The notes beneath the pieces are model-generated. The model was not told the origin of the DNA. It ran no database searches and worked only from the letters and a program-made list of their open reading frames with translations. Source: Ctena decussata (lineage: Eukaryota > Mollusca > Bivalvia > Lucinida > Lucinidae). Taken from it: 64,000 nt of DNA. Position 1 is the first letter of the stretch. Each line of letters begins with the position of its first letter. The stretch covers positions 112,943,842 to 113,007,841 of the forward strand of contig OZ022500.1 of the NCBI GenBank assembly GCA_963989385.1, in the 5' to 3' direction. Both the position numbers and the translations under genes were made by a program. Shown piece after piece: positions 21,621 to 33,603 of the stretch.

Positions 21621-21839
21621 TGCAGTCAACTCTCAATATCTCAAACACTGATATCTCAAAGTCCCTCTTATATCGAAGATTATAGTTTGGACACATTTCC
21701 TGTTTTCATTTACAGTTCAACTCTGGATATCTCAAACTACCGATATCTCAAAGAAAATTTTCTGGGACCAGAAAATTTACTTTGAGATATCAGTGGTTTG
21801 GGATGAATTTCAACTTTGAGATATCAAGAGTTGACTGTA
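21621..21839. mobile_element. MITE with CAGTCAACTCTCAATATCTC ends, copy 1
   Basis: The ends GCAGTCAACTCTCAATATCT and GATATCAAGAGTTGACTGT are inverted. Internal blocks ATATCTCAAAG and TCTGGGACCAGAAAATTTAC repeat. A second copy is at 31650-31873. Confidence 0.75.
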
Positions 21840-21951
21840 TATGCAAACCAGTCTGTGCATTTGTGCAATCCATGAGCTTTTTAGGAAAGCTAACAGAAAA
21901 TATTTGATGATCATCTTCAGTAACTTCTCTTAGCTATAGGAGTATCTAGTC

Positions 21952-22162
21952 TTAACTCTTTCACTACCAAAAAGCAGACGACAAAATTTACGTCTGCAAA
22001 AATTAAAAAAATGCCTTGTCCAAGACTTTTTATATTGAGAATTCAAAGACTAGAGGGCAAACAGTGTAGATCTAGATGAGGCGGCTCATTATGAGCCGCC
22101 TCATCAGGATCTACGCTGTTTGCAAATTTTGCTAATTGCGTCACTGGGGCTTAAAGAGTTAA
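21952..22162 (+). mobile_element. TTAA MITE, ~210-bp family, copy 2
   Basis: Ends TTAACTCTTT and AAAGAGTTAA; internal 22-bp palindrome around GCGGCTCATTATGAGCCGC. By eye it is base-for-base the same as 36783-36993, so the two are recent products of one source. The TTAA ends suggest mobilisation by a piggyBac-type transposase. Confidence 0.85.
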
Positions 22163-23030
22163 ACAGTGAGATTTGTAGAGAAAAGTGTCATCAGCAACTT
22201 CCATTAGCTTCAGACAACTGCCATCAGTAAACCCCCATAGCTGCAGAGGCCTGCCATCAATCCTTTAGCTAGAAAGAATTGTCATCAGCAGCCCCTTTTA
22301 GATCTAGATGATGTAAACAGTATGGAGAGCTGTCATCAGTAGCTCCTCTTTGTTGGAGAGAACTGTAATCACCAACTCTCTTTAGCTACAGCCACAGGGC
22401 TTGTACGATATAGGAGTTCATCCAATGCTTAGAACATTTCAATGTTCTAAGCATTGAACTCAAATACTCTTAATTAGAAGGCAAACCCACTTAATCATTT
22501 TACAAACTTAAAGTGTCCGTGAAATAATTCATAGCAGTGGCAGCACTATTAAGTCTTTAATGGAAATAATCATACATAATTGAATTGTCATTAAGAGAAG
22601 TATGTCAACATCAGATTTACTGGGGTCAGATGCTGCTGATAGGATTGAGGAACTATTAGTAAAACACACAATCAATAGCAATGAATCAAATATTCCGCCT
22701 CAACTGACACTTCTGTCAATTCTAAGAGGATTGTTTTTTTTTTTTTGTTTTTTTACAATGCTGCTGTTTGTATGCTTGATGTTACTATATCATTCTTTTT
22801 TAAATTTGGTATGAAATTTCCTCTAACTTCTTATTTAACATAAGCAATATGTTTGGTATTGTTGTAACTGGCCGCAATGAAGATAACACTCATAGAGCAC
22901 AAAATCAAGGCCTGCAATGATGATAACACTCATAGACCACAAAATCAAGCGCTGCTTAATAGATTGGGAAACAACAGTGAGTTCATGCTACATAATCACT
23001 GTAGATAAGCGACTTAAGGAGGCAACTGAT
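22163..23030. other. Intron, nothing recognised
   Basis: Contains weak local repeats of GCCATCAGTAAC-like sequence (22190-22360), a 19-bp palindrome near 22430-22452 (AATGTTCTAAGCATTG type), and a T-rich run at 22730-22755. No supported gene. Confidence 0.4.
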
Positions 23031-23033
23031 ATA

Positions 23034-23640
23034 CTGCATTAATCCTAATAAATGCCCCTGCTCTAATTAAAGCCCCCTGCTTCTTTTCCGAAAATAATGT
23101 ATGAATACCTGTTTGTTTCTATGGATGAGGTAGTTCTTTGAAATGGCTCTACTCTTAAGGGCAAGAATTTGCTCCAAGATTTTGCTCCTAGAGGAGCAAG
23201 TTCTTTCCTGTAAGAGTTGACATCTGGGGCCGTATTCATCAAACCACTTAAGTGGTTGCTATGCTGTTGCTAAGGGCAAATTTCTATGAAGGAGATTCCC
23301 TACAACTATGAAATTTGCTCTGGAGGAACAGTCTGAAAAAGACTGTTCCACCAGAGCAAATTTCATAGTTGTAGGGAATCTCCTATATAGAAATTCAGCC
23401 TTAGCAACAGCATAGCAACCACTTAAGTCGTTTAATGAATACGGCCCCAGATCTCCCTGCCCACTGAAAAAGGAGCCAAAGAACAGTAGTGTTGCATGTC
23501 CATTCACCTTTAAACTGTTTAATATTCATTATTTTGGCAGTGGCTGTTTTACTATACTTTATGCTCTAAATAATGCCCCCTTCTGTAAAATGAACGCCCC
23601 GGTGGGCATTTAGTATGATTAATACTGTAGGTAAGGAAAG
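23034..23640. mobile_element. ATTAATCCTAATAAATGCCCC family element, split by a foldback MITE
   Basis: The left end GCATTAATCCTAATAAATGC and right end GCATTTAGTATGATTAATAC are inverted relatives. Inside is the AGAATTTGCTCC block. The element is interrupted at 23222-23452 by the GGGGCCGTATT foldback. Fragments of the family occur at 8.0, 26.4-27.05, 38.9-39.07, 40.9-41.1, 42.5, 45.1 and 60.8-61.3 kb. Confidence 0.65.
23222..23452. mobile_element. Foldback MITE, GGGGCCGTATT family, copy 2
   Basis: Ends ATCTGGGGCCGTATTCATC and GAATACGGCCCCAGAT; arms about 110 bp with the same CTCTGGAGGAACAGTCTG / AGACTGTTCCACCAGAGC centre as at 4.8 and 60.1 kb. Inserted within the element at 23034-23640. Confidence 0.88.
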
Positions 23641-24220
23641 TAAACATTTTCTTAACACGGGCATACTCCTTGCCTCTGTTCACAAAATACTTAGTTCCTT
23701 TGATATGTATCTATAGATCAACTATTGCAGATGAATGTTTTGCAATAAAACCCAGTTTGCCCTCCCGATCCACATTCTCAACTCTGGGCTGTCCAGTCTG
23801 ACTGATGTCCACTTCAAAGTTTCTTATCAGCAATTATGCCACTTTAGAGCACTTAGTTGGGAAAGTTTGAAATAATTCACACTACTCTATATGAGGATCA
23901 GCCAACGTAAACATTTGGTTAGAACAAAATTTATTAGCTGTTACTTCTTCTAAACAGAACATTGAACAAGGGGTGGGACCCAATGAGGGACAGGGCTTGT
24001 TGATATTGTTTCATGCTCAGTGACCTCCCCTAGCCCATGAACCACGATCAAGAGAAAACTGGAAAATTTTAACGTGTAAAAAGGTAAAAAAACATGTACT
24101 AATACTGTTGCCTCTCAGGGCAACAGTTTTTGTGTGTTTTTTTTTTTTCATTTTTTCCACAACTATAGTTACCCTAATTATTTTGGCATTTTTTTAACCA
24201 ATTACTCTCAAAGTCTACCA

Positions 24221-24423
24221 TTAACCCTTCAAGTACCAAAAAGCAGACTACAAAATTCAGGTCTGCAAAAGTTTCAAAAAATGTTTTGTCCAAGCTGTAT
24301 CATATTGGGAATTCAAAGATTAGAGGCCAAACGGTGTACATCTAGATTAGGCAGCTCATTGAGCCGCCTCATATCTACGCTGTTTGCAAAGTCTGCAATT
24401 TTCATCACAAGAGCTTAAGTTAA
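24221..24423 (+). mobile_element. TTAA MITE, ~210-bp family, copy 3
   Basis: TTAACCCTTCAAGTACC at the left and GAGCTTAAGTTAA at the right, with AAGCAGACTACAAAATTCAG and the AAACGGTGTACATC module. Diverged from the identical pair. Confidence 0.7.
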
Positions 24424-24676
24424 AGGAAAGCATTTGGTTTTAAAGAAGCAAATTTTGTTATTCAGAGCTGTCCCCCACTGACAAAGGAGTGTAAATCAAA
24501 AATAACAAACTTGCTTCCCCAAGAAGTGTATTCATTCCCTAAAAGCATGCAGAACAACCACAAGAGTTTCATCAAGTCCTGGAAATTACTGGCCCTTGAA
24601 ACTGTTAAAAGTAAATTGCCAATGGCTGGTCTTAGGTTTGTCTCATGACGGTTTTTATCATAATGCCAAGACATAC

Positions 24677-24871
24677 TATAGGGGAGAGTCGGGTAACTTC
24701 AGACATGGGGGTAAATTCGGACATACAATTGCAAACAGTGAAAATCTAGATCAGGATTTTCATTGTTTGCCCGTATAATTTTGTTTTAATTCAAAACAAC
24801 TGACATATAAAGGTAACAATGTCAGTGTCCAAATTTCCCCGCTGTCCGAAGTTACCCAACTCTCCCCTAAT
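24677..24871. mobile_element. MITE with AGGGGAGAGTCGGGTAACTT ends
   Basis: The left end TAGGGGAGAGTCGGGTAACT and right end AGTTACCCAACTCTCCCCTA bound about 190 bp. The interior carries GCAAACAGTGAAAATCTAGA with its partner TTTTCATTGTTTGCC, the same module found in other MITE families here. Confidence 0.8.
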
Positions 24872-27800
24872 GCCAAAAATTGAAAGAAAATTTCAATCAG
24901 AGTAACAATAGTGTTTTTCTTACATTCACTCACTATTATTTCTGTTAAATTATGTTTAGATTATGTAAAAGACTTATTTTTAAGATCATACATTCATACA
25001 TTTTTAAATTCTGTTGATGTAAATGCTGTCTGCTTTTTTGACGCTCTAAGGATTAAAAGCCATTTTGTGCAGTCATGCAATATTATCAGTATATCGTCTT
25101 TAAATCAACCAGAAATTTAAAAAGTGAATATTGATGTACAGGTTGATCCAAGTTTTCACTCTTCCCAAATGCTATAAAGGCGTTCTTTCTAATGCAGCAC
25201 TCTAGTATTACTTATTAAACTTCAATTTAAAACTCATTCCTCTTTATTCGTGTTTTCACATCACCTGTATGGATTACAGAGTGCATTCTAAGTGGTCAGC
25301 GAAACTAATCCCTTGCAATCATTTGAGCTTGCTGATGTTATTTAGCCTTTTCATATGAGAATCAGTATCAGAAATGTGTAGCTGGGGATCATGATAGAGT
25401 TTAAATCTGCACAGGATGAGAACAGAATGTTTCCTGACCATGAGTCGACTGATCCAATGTTGACAAATGCCTATGACCACCCAAAACATGCACATAAGCT
25501 TGTTAACTGCACTTTTTTCATGCATTGTCCATTCTAAAACATTGTGCCCAGATCCAAATTCACCTGAGACCTTCCTGACAACAATCGCAATTCAACATGA
25601 AATCAGTACAGAAATATTCAAAGGGGCATAATTCTGTTTATACAGAAGTGGTTAAATCTGATAATGCTTTATATTCACACAAACTTTCAAGAGAAATCTT
25701 AAACAGTTTTAAAGATATCAATTCAATATGGCATATTACCTTTAGACATTTGACCTCTAATTATGACCTTGACCTTCTTTCAATAATTTTAGATGTCAGT
25801 TCTGCACATCTTTCTGATAAAGCAAACATTTGACAGAAATTTCAAGAACATCCTTGCAGGGGTTTAGGAGATATGGGCCAAAAGCTCCTCACTTTAATTT
25901 TGACAAAAATATTAGCAACGGATGCTTAACATATTTAACTAACAAATCCTTCACTAACGACTTCGTTAAGCTAAGAAATCCTTAACTTAGGACTTCTTTA
26001 AGCGAAAGAAGCTTTGAACAACTGGGCCCAGACCTTCATTTAACAAAACATCCAGGGGAGATGGTCTTTACAAGCCTAGAGCTTCCTACCAAATTCTGAT
26101 AACTGATTCTGTACATTTGTATGTGAAAGATTTCTTGAAATAAATATTGTTTAAACCAACAAAACATAAAATAACAAGACATCTTACCAATCTTGGCTTT
26201 CTATATCCATCATGAGAAAGGTACTTATAGGTAGTAAAGGTGAGAAACAGATTTGAATAGTTTCCCATCAGTCCATCAGTTCACAGCAAAGTTTAATACC
26301 TTCTTAATATCTAAGCATGATGGGCAACATTTTAACAAGATTTTAGTTCAAAATATTGTAATTACTTTTGGTATGAGGACTTCTTAAGGTGTATGGATAC
26401 AGTCACGTGGATACAATTGCATGGTTTCCACATTATTTCCAAAGGTTCAACTTTTCTGAAAGCCTGAATGTTCCCCTGGGCAATGAACCCTTTCAAAATG
26501 GGGTCTACTCTTCAGAAAAAGAATCTGCACCAATGGGAGTGACTTCTTTCCTTTCAAACATTACGCTCATTGCAAAGGGAGGCAAAAAGTGAAAATGGCA
26601 GAGTTGCTTCTCCTAACAGTGTACACATTCACCTTAAGCATTCACCTACTTACCGTATTAATCCTAATAAACACTTCTGATCTAATAAATGCCCTCTGCC
26701 TCTTTTCCCAAAATAATGATACATGTATACTGGCTGGCTAACCTCTATGTTTTTATCAGTTTTACAAAGGGGAAAAACATGAATTCCTGTTTGCTTCTAT
26801 AGGTGATGCAGCTCTTCAAATGGGGCCCACTCTTCAAGGAAGAAACGGCTCCTCTTGAGAAGGGTGGCAAAGAAAGAAAAAATACTAGAACTGCCTCATC
26901 TAGAAGTATATCCATTTGTCTTAATACCGTTTATTGTTTCCCGCCTTTTCAAAGAAAAGCAAGGGGGCATAGTATTCAGCTTTTCATGGTTCCATGTTTC
27001 TGTGGTTCCGTCCCGCTCATACCTTTCTATACTTTCAGAACACTCTGACTAACCTGTCACACTGAAAAAGGCAAGTCTCTGTTGGACTTCCATACCATTC
27101 AGCTGATTTGTCATGACTTTTGAAAGAGACAGAAAAGTGAAAGACCAGATGCAATTTATATTTCAAATGTGACATACAATGTATTATGTGATCTAAGAGA
27201 TTTCAATTTGATAACCATTCTGAAAGACTGTGATTTATCAGTATCAAAATAAATTGGTTTTTAAAGCTGCATAAAGAGTCACAAAGATACCGGTATTTTA
27301 TCTGTTTTCCTTCAATAATGCAAACTTAAGCACCAACGCCAATATTAGATGATCGGAGTAATGTCAACAAAGCATACACAAAAGAGGACCACCATTATAT
27401 CAGTTCCAAGCCTTTGGGTGGGTGGTTAAAGACCTAACTTTTGACATTGGAGGTTTTACTATTTGTTGATACCATGGTAAGGGCCAGTTGCATTACATTA
27501 CGTGCAGATGGAGTCTGTTTTCATTTCCAACTATTGTCCATCACATCTTCTAGTCTCTGGGTGTCTTGATACAATACTGCAATACTGATACCGATTGATC
27601 TTGCTGATAAAGATAAGACAAGAATTCTGTAGAATCTGGTGTCTCACCTGTCATTGCATTGTCACAAAACAGAGCTAAACGCAAAATCTTGACAATACAT
27701 GTAGTTTAGGCTGCCACTGCCGACACAGGAAAAGTAATATATGTCTTGCTTCTGCTAGTCACAGGAACTGACAAGATCCAAGACAGGACCAAGCTAACTG

Positions 27801-28010
27801 CTTTAAGAATCCCAAACTGGAATAAAAATGCTCAAGCTTATTGTGTACTGCACCAGTAATAAGTAACCATAGCTCTACCTGAGATGGGGACTGGCAAGAT
27901 ACAGTACTTCCACTTTAGCATTGTACCCAGCAATGCTGCGGATGTACAAGACTTCTACAAAATAGCTTGAAACATTGATATTTTTCTACCATCATCCATT
28001 GTTTTTCTAT
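24872..28010. other. Intron with sparse repeat fragments
   Basis: 25905-26035 resembles the AACAACTGGGCCC repeat end. 26370-27050 holds two fragments of the ATTAATCCTAATAAATGCCCC family. The remainder, including 27060-28010, shows no exon or repeat I can name. Confidence 0.4.
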
Positions 28011-28170
28011 ACTTTTAAAACTTTAAGTGCCAAAACTGGAAAAGCTGAATTTGCAGAGTAAATCCAGAGGGGGCCACCTCATCTGGATGTACAGTTTGCT
28101 CTCTGATTTTGTTAATTCTCAGTATGATATACTGCGAACAAAACATGTTGTTGTTTTTTCCATTTTTTTT

Positions 28171-29868
28171 ACAAAGGGGGGGTGCCTATAAGGCCCTTTT
28201 TCTGCCCAAGAGCAAAATGTTTTATTTTCAGCTGATGATTAGACTATAGTGTCCGCTATACCGAATCAATAGTGGTTAAGCTCCGTAAGCCCTACTTTTG
28301 GAATAATGGGGTTATTAAAGTGGGTGGGGTAAATCAGCATGAACCAGGGGTGTTATATTATAAGCTATATTTCTCCTTCAAATTTAATGGCATTCATAAA
28401 TACCTTCCTTTATAACTTGATGTAATGTCTTTAATCACATCTTTTCTCAAATTCTATATTTTTAAGTAAAATCTTATGTCTGCAGAATTTCTTTTAGAGA
28501 CACTGTCAATTTTCATTAATTTTGGTACTTTGAATTCAATATATTCTACAATATCTCTAGAACCAATAGATGATTTCTTACCAAACTAACATGGGTTCGC
28601 CCTTGGAAGAGTGCAAACTGTTAATTAAATTTTGGTGACCTTGACCTTTGTTTCAAGGTCACAGTAAGACTTATAATGTCAATTTTAAGTCAAGTTTTGG
28701 CCATTGTCTACACAGTAGCTCCTAAACTGATATGAAATCATGCCCAAAGTGGCCTAAATTAAACATTATGAGGAGTCAGAGCACTATTTATGATCAAATG
28801 GCCATGACATCATCTTCAAGGTCAAGGTCAAGGTTAGACTAGACAGAGTTTAACCAAAGATCTCACACAGCTAGTAAGCAGAAATTTAACAAATATGTAT
28901 GTTTCTATTTGTAAAACAATGCTTAATATGCATATAATGACCTTGACCTTGATCTGAAGGTCACCAATACATTCAGAAGTCCATTATGTTACAATAGACT
29001 TTTCTATAACCTTTAAGTTTGACCCAATTCTGTTTCATCATGTTTGGCTAATAGTGACCTTCAGACCAAGGTCAAGGTCATTCTCTGCACATTAAACATT
29101 GATTTTCAAATGAAAACACTCAGATTTGGTACATTTCCGCCACCTGATTGATGAAATCTATGATTAAACTCTGTTTAGTCTAGCCATGACCTTGACCTTG
29201 AAGATGATGTCATGGCCAATTATCATGATGTCATGGCCATTTAATCATAACTAGTGCTCTAACTCCTCATAATATTTAATTTAGGCCACTTTGGGAACAA
29301 TTCCATATCAATTCAGGAGCTACTGTGTAGACAATGGCCAAAACTTGACTTAAAATTGACATTATAAGTCTTACTGTGACCTTGAAACAAAGGTCAAGGT
29401 CACCAAAATTTAATCAACAGTTTGCACTCTCCCAAGGGCGAACGCATGTTAGTTTGGTAAGAAATCATCTATTGGTTCTAGAGATATGGTAGAATATATT
29501 GAATTCAAAGTACCAAAACTAATGAAAATTAACAGTGTCTCTAAAACAAATTCTGAACACATAAGATTTTACTTTAAAAGATAGAATTTGAGAAAAGATG
29601 TCACCAAAGACATTATTTCAACTTATAAAGGAAAGTATCTATGAATGCCATTAAATTTGAAGGAGAAATATAGCTTATAATATGACACCCCTGGTTCATG
29701 TTGATTTACCCCACCCACTTTAATAACCCCATTATTCCAAAAGTAGGGCTTACGGAGCTTAACCACTATTGATTCGGTATAGAGGATACTATAGTCTAAT
29801 CATCAGCTGAAAATAAAACATTTTGCTCTTGGGCAGAAAAAGGGCCTTATAGGCACCCCCCCTTTGTC
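28171..29868. repeat. 1.7-kb long inverted repeat (arms ~0.7 kb)
   Basis: The left arm runs from CAAAGGGGGGGTGCC-like sequence at 28172 to about 28857; the right arm from about 29165 to GGCACCCCCCCTTTG ending near 29867. Arm landmarks: CCGAATCAATAGTGGTTAAG against CTTAACCACTATTGATTCGG, and GGCCATTGTCTACACAGTAG against CTACTGTGTAGACAATGGCC. The spacer is about 300 bp. No ORF; several GACCTTGACCTT motifs. A transcript crossing it would form a very long duplex. Confidence 0.9.
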
Positions 29869-29921
29869 ATCCACTTCTTTGGTGCTTTATGTGTTAAGAT
29901 AGTAGGATAATAATACTTTAC

Positions 29922-30304
29922 CTGTCATCTGAATATGTTGATCTTCTACTGAAGGGTCTCTTGTCAAGAATAGAGTGAAATGGTACAGATGGTAACTCCT
30001 GCACAGTTTTATTTATATCGCCATTCACATGAGCTTCAGTAACTTTATTCCTATTATGATAACTTTTAATTTTACCATGTTTCAGTTTCGAAGGTTTTTC
30101 CTTTTCTTCCTTAGAATGAGTAGTCAGCTGGTTGGCGCTACAGTGTTTGTCAGTGCTGTTACTATGTGTATGTATGTCCATCCTGTTACCATTTATTTTC
30201 AAACCGTTCACAAGCCTCTTTTCAGTCTCTTTGGTTACTTCCTCTGTGCCATTTTCTCCAATAGGTGGCAGCACTGTAAAGCCACCTTCAAACTCAGATC
30301 CCAT
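29922..30304 (-). CDS. Candidate alternative first exon (Lys/Ser/Asn-rich N-terminus)
   Basis: ATG at 30304 with an in-frame TAG five codons upstream; 127 codons then AG before donor GTAAAG. Phase 2 matches the core exon at 12534, giving TYSDDSFDKEENV. The product starts MGSEFEGGFTVLPPIGENGT and is charged and low-complexity, with no recognised domain. If read through, it would stop at the TAA within the donor. It could also be an internal exon: ATAG at 30317-30320 would accept a phase-0 upstream exon. No homology known to me. Confidence 0.5.
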
Positions 30305-30654
30305 ATTGAATTCTGACTATTTCATTTCACATCTTCTTATATGGGAAGAGAATATACCATACATTTTCTATAAGCCAAAATATGGTGTAGAAAAAAGTTG
30401 ACAAACTGTGCATATTCTGACCAGAGTGTAGTACTGTCTTGTTCTACACAGTCTGCTCAAGCACAGCTGTCCAAAGACTTGCAGTAAATGTGATACTTGC
30501 AATGAGAAATGATCATATGGTCCTTATTTTCATATCCTTATTTAATATCAAGTCCAAGAATTTTAAACCTCAATATTATGACAATTTTCAAGTTTCACAC
30601 CAAACCAAACAAACTTTTGTGACCAGTTTTAGATAGTGACCAGTGAAAGTGACT

Positions 30655-30865
30655 ACCATAACTACCCTAAATATTGACACAGGAAAGCCGGATCAATCAG
30701 TGCAGATCCTGATCACACTGCTCCTTCTTTAGGAGCAGTCTGATCAGGGTCTGCACTGTGTGCCTTCATGCTACACAACTTTAGTCTACATCAGCTCTAT
30801 CAAATTTTGGAAAAATTACAATCACCGGTTAAGGTTTTCAAACATTTACTGTAATAATGGTAAAC
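30655..30865. mobile_element. MITE, ACCGTAAAAATT family, copy 3 (diverged)
   Basis: ACTACCCTAAATATTGACAC at the left; a strong core AATCAGTGCAGATCCTGATC with partner GATCAGGGTCTGCACTGTG and the palindrome AGGAGCAGTCTGATCA. The right end is poorly kept. Confidence 0.55.
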
Positions 30866-31412
30866 TTAGTTTGCTAAAAATGTGAAAATAATTCATTCAA
30901 ATGATAACAAAGTAAAAAGATTGGCAATGATCAGGAATTAATACAATCAAATCCCATATCCCATCCTAAAAACCAAAAGGGGAAAGAAGAATATAAATGT
31001 TATAAACTGACAACAGAAGACATGCAGGGTAAAAACCAAATGAACAGCACTTTCCCAAACGTTTAGCTACCCCAATAACAAATAGACCAGGATACTTTTC
31101 AATCTTGGAATTCTTTAACATGTAATCTGTTACCAATTTAAAATCAGAAGAACTTGAAATTGTGTAACAAAAACAGTTTAACAAGTAATATTTCTGTGTT
31201 TACATTCAATCTTGGGCAATAACAAATGACTTAATCAGTTCCGTTTTTGAAACAAACATTATACTTGAGAGATATTTTGCTGAAAGATGTTTGTTTAAAC
31301 TCTAACTGCCTATTCAGTGTAGGACTTTTCTTGAAAAAAGTAATTAATCAAACTACAGCAAGTGAGCAGGGGCTCACATACACCACTAGTCAGTGTCACC
31401 AACTTATTCATT

Positions 31413-31607
31413 GACTGATTTGTTGCTTTACGTCCACGGTAAATAGCTATGGTCATGTCGGGACGGTCAGTTAACCACACTATTCCTGGGCAGGCTTAGA
31501 CCACCTAAGCGATTAACCAGTACTGTAAGTGCACATACTTTTGCCAGTAGCTAACAACTGTTCTTCTTGAATCAGCGGAAGGAGAAATGAAACTATGTGG
31601 TCAGACC
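31413..31607 (-). mobile_element. SINE body, tRNA head missing
   Basis: Matches the body and tail of the SINE at 10592-10861 (GTCATGTCGGGACGGTCAGT, ACACTATTCCTGGGCAGGC, GAATCAGCGGAAGGA) but stops at TGGTCAGACC, just where the tRNA-like head should begin: a 5'-truncated copy. Confidence 0.85.
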
Positions 31608-31649
31608 ATTTTATTCAAAACTGATCAACGAAAGCAGCAAAAATGATAA

Positions 31650-31873
31650 TACAGTAAACAGTTGATATCTCAAACACTGATTTCTCAAAGTAACGTCTTT
31701 GATAAAAGAATATAGTTTGGACACACTTCATGTTTTTCTGTATATTTCACCTTGTGTGTTCTTAAACTGTTGATATGTCAAAGTAGATTTTCTGGGACCA
31801 GAAAATTTACTTTGAGATATCAGCAGTTTGAGTTGAGTTGAACCTCGACTTCAAGATATCGAGAGTTGAATGT
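31650..31873. mobile_element. MITE with CAGTCAACTCTCAATATCTC ends, copy 2
   Basis: Shares ATAGTTTGGACACA and GGGACCAGAAAATTTACTTT with the copy at 21621. The right end is ATCGAGAGTTGAATGT. It is directly followed by a decayed TTAA-family MITE (about 31876-32027). Confidence 0.7.
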
Positions 31874-32592
31874 AGCTGAATTCCCGAGGAGATTCAGAGG
31901 AGGCAGCTCCCCGCCCCATCTGGATCTTCACTGTTTGCCCTCTGATAACTGTAGCTTGGACAAAACATTTTTTGAAATTTTACAGACCAAATTTTTTGTC
32001 TACTCTTTTGTGGCTTTAAGTGTTAAAATACAGCACCATAGTTACCACTAGCAGCTACAAAACACCGTAAAATCCACTTTCTCTGAATACCAAATGATGA
32101 CAAATTCAAAATGATAAAAGATCACTATTTACATATATTATTTTCTCCTTTTAGTGCATAAGATCCTTGACTGAACTACATTAGATAAATCTTACATTCA
32201 ATCTGAACATTCAAATAGGATATTTTGATAACTATTATCACAACTTTATACAGTATAACAAGAACACAAAAGGGGACAAAAGGAGAGCAACTGCACACTA
32301 AAGTATCCAGAATGAATTTGTATATCATTGTTCCTTAAAATCATGATAAAAAGTCTTAATAAAGCCACAATTTTATCACTGAAAAACTGTCTTCTTTTCT
32401 TTCTTTAACCTTTCTGAGTGCAATAGGGTTAAAACAAGACTTCCACAGAATGCACTGACACAAAATAGAGCTAAACCAGAATACTGCCGTTGCCGACACT
32501 GGAAAAGTAACAGATACATCTCGCTTCAGCTAGTTGCAGGTGAGACAAAAACTGTTGTCAGATCTCCTTAGAATTAGAATCATTATGCCAAA

Positions 32593-32803
32593 TTAACCTT
32601 TAAATCACAAAAAAGCAGGTGACAAAATTTACATCTGCAAAACTTCAAGAAACGTTTTGTCCTTAAAACTATATCATATAATCAGAGTTCAAAGACTAGA
32701 AGGGCAAATAGTGAAGATCCAGATGAGATTGCTCATTATGAGCAGTCTCATCTAGATCAACTCTACATGCAAATTCAACTATTTTCATTTTTAACACTTT
32801 AAT
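32593..32803 (+). mobile_element. TTAA MITE, ~210-bp family, copy 4
   Basis: TTAACCTTTAAATCAC at the left and TTAACACTTTAA at the right; contains GCAGGTGACAAAATTTAC and the palindrome TTGCTCATTATGAGCAGTC. Confidence 0.7.
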
Positions 32804-33603
32804 TCCTAATGAAATCCAACAACAAACATTTTTATGTAGAAATGAGAAAAATTCCAAAATATTCACCCTCGAAAGTGAGGTTAATCTGAAGCACAGAAAA
32901 TAATAGACCACAATGCCTGAACACAACCAATTATTAGAGATTCATTGATATTTCCGTAATAAATTTTAATCTATCGTCCTATTTGTAGTAAAATACAAAC
33001 AGACTGATCAAACAAATTTAAGTCTGAATGGCCAGAAAATGTTTGCTGAATTATTAATATGCAAATAAAACAAATAAAAACACTCTGACAGTGTTGATCT
33101 TGCATATGGCCATGTGACCTGGGCTCTCTAGATAAGTGGGGAACAGGCATAATAGGTCATACTACCAACATGACCTTACTGCAGCAAGGAAGCGGGGCTC
33201 ACATATACTTACAGTCAGTAAAAGTATAACCACAAAAACTTTAATTTGCGAAAAAATCAATTTTTTATTCTATTTTGACCCCTGACCTTTTTAATACACA
33301 GTTTCTAGCATTACCAGTTTTCCAAGTGCCCTGGCGTTTTACCAGAATCAAGTGAAATGTGAACAATTTTATTACAAAATGTAAGTTTTCCAAAAAATGC
33401 TAAACTGTCCACCATCAAGATTGTTTTCTTCTCTTTTTTTGATTAGTATATTTGGTATGCTGTAGGTTTTTAGGCAGGTTGGAAGCTAACTGTTATATCT
33501 ATCTTAAAGTTGTCCCCCAACGCCCCACCCCACCCCCACTCCCCCCATAAACAGTAAATAGGTAGAAACACAAAGCAAGACAAGAATTCCGCGACATGCT
33601 ATG

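Noticed and set aside
30029..30401. Plus-strand ORFs of 89-95 aa
   Set aside because: Antisense shadows of the candidate exon at 29922-30304.
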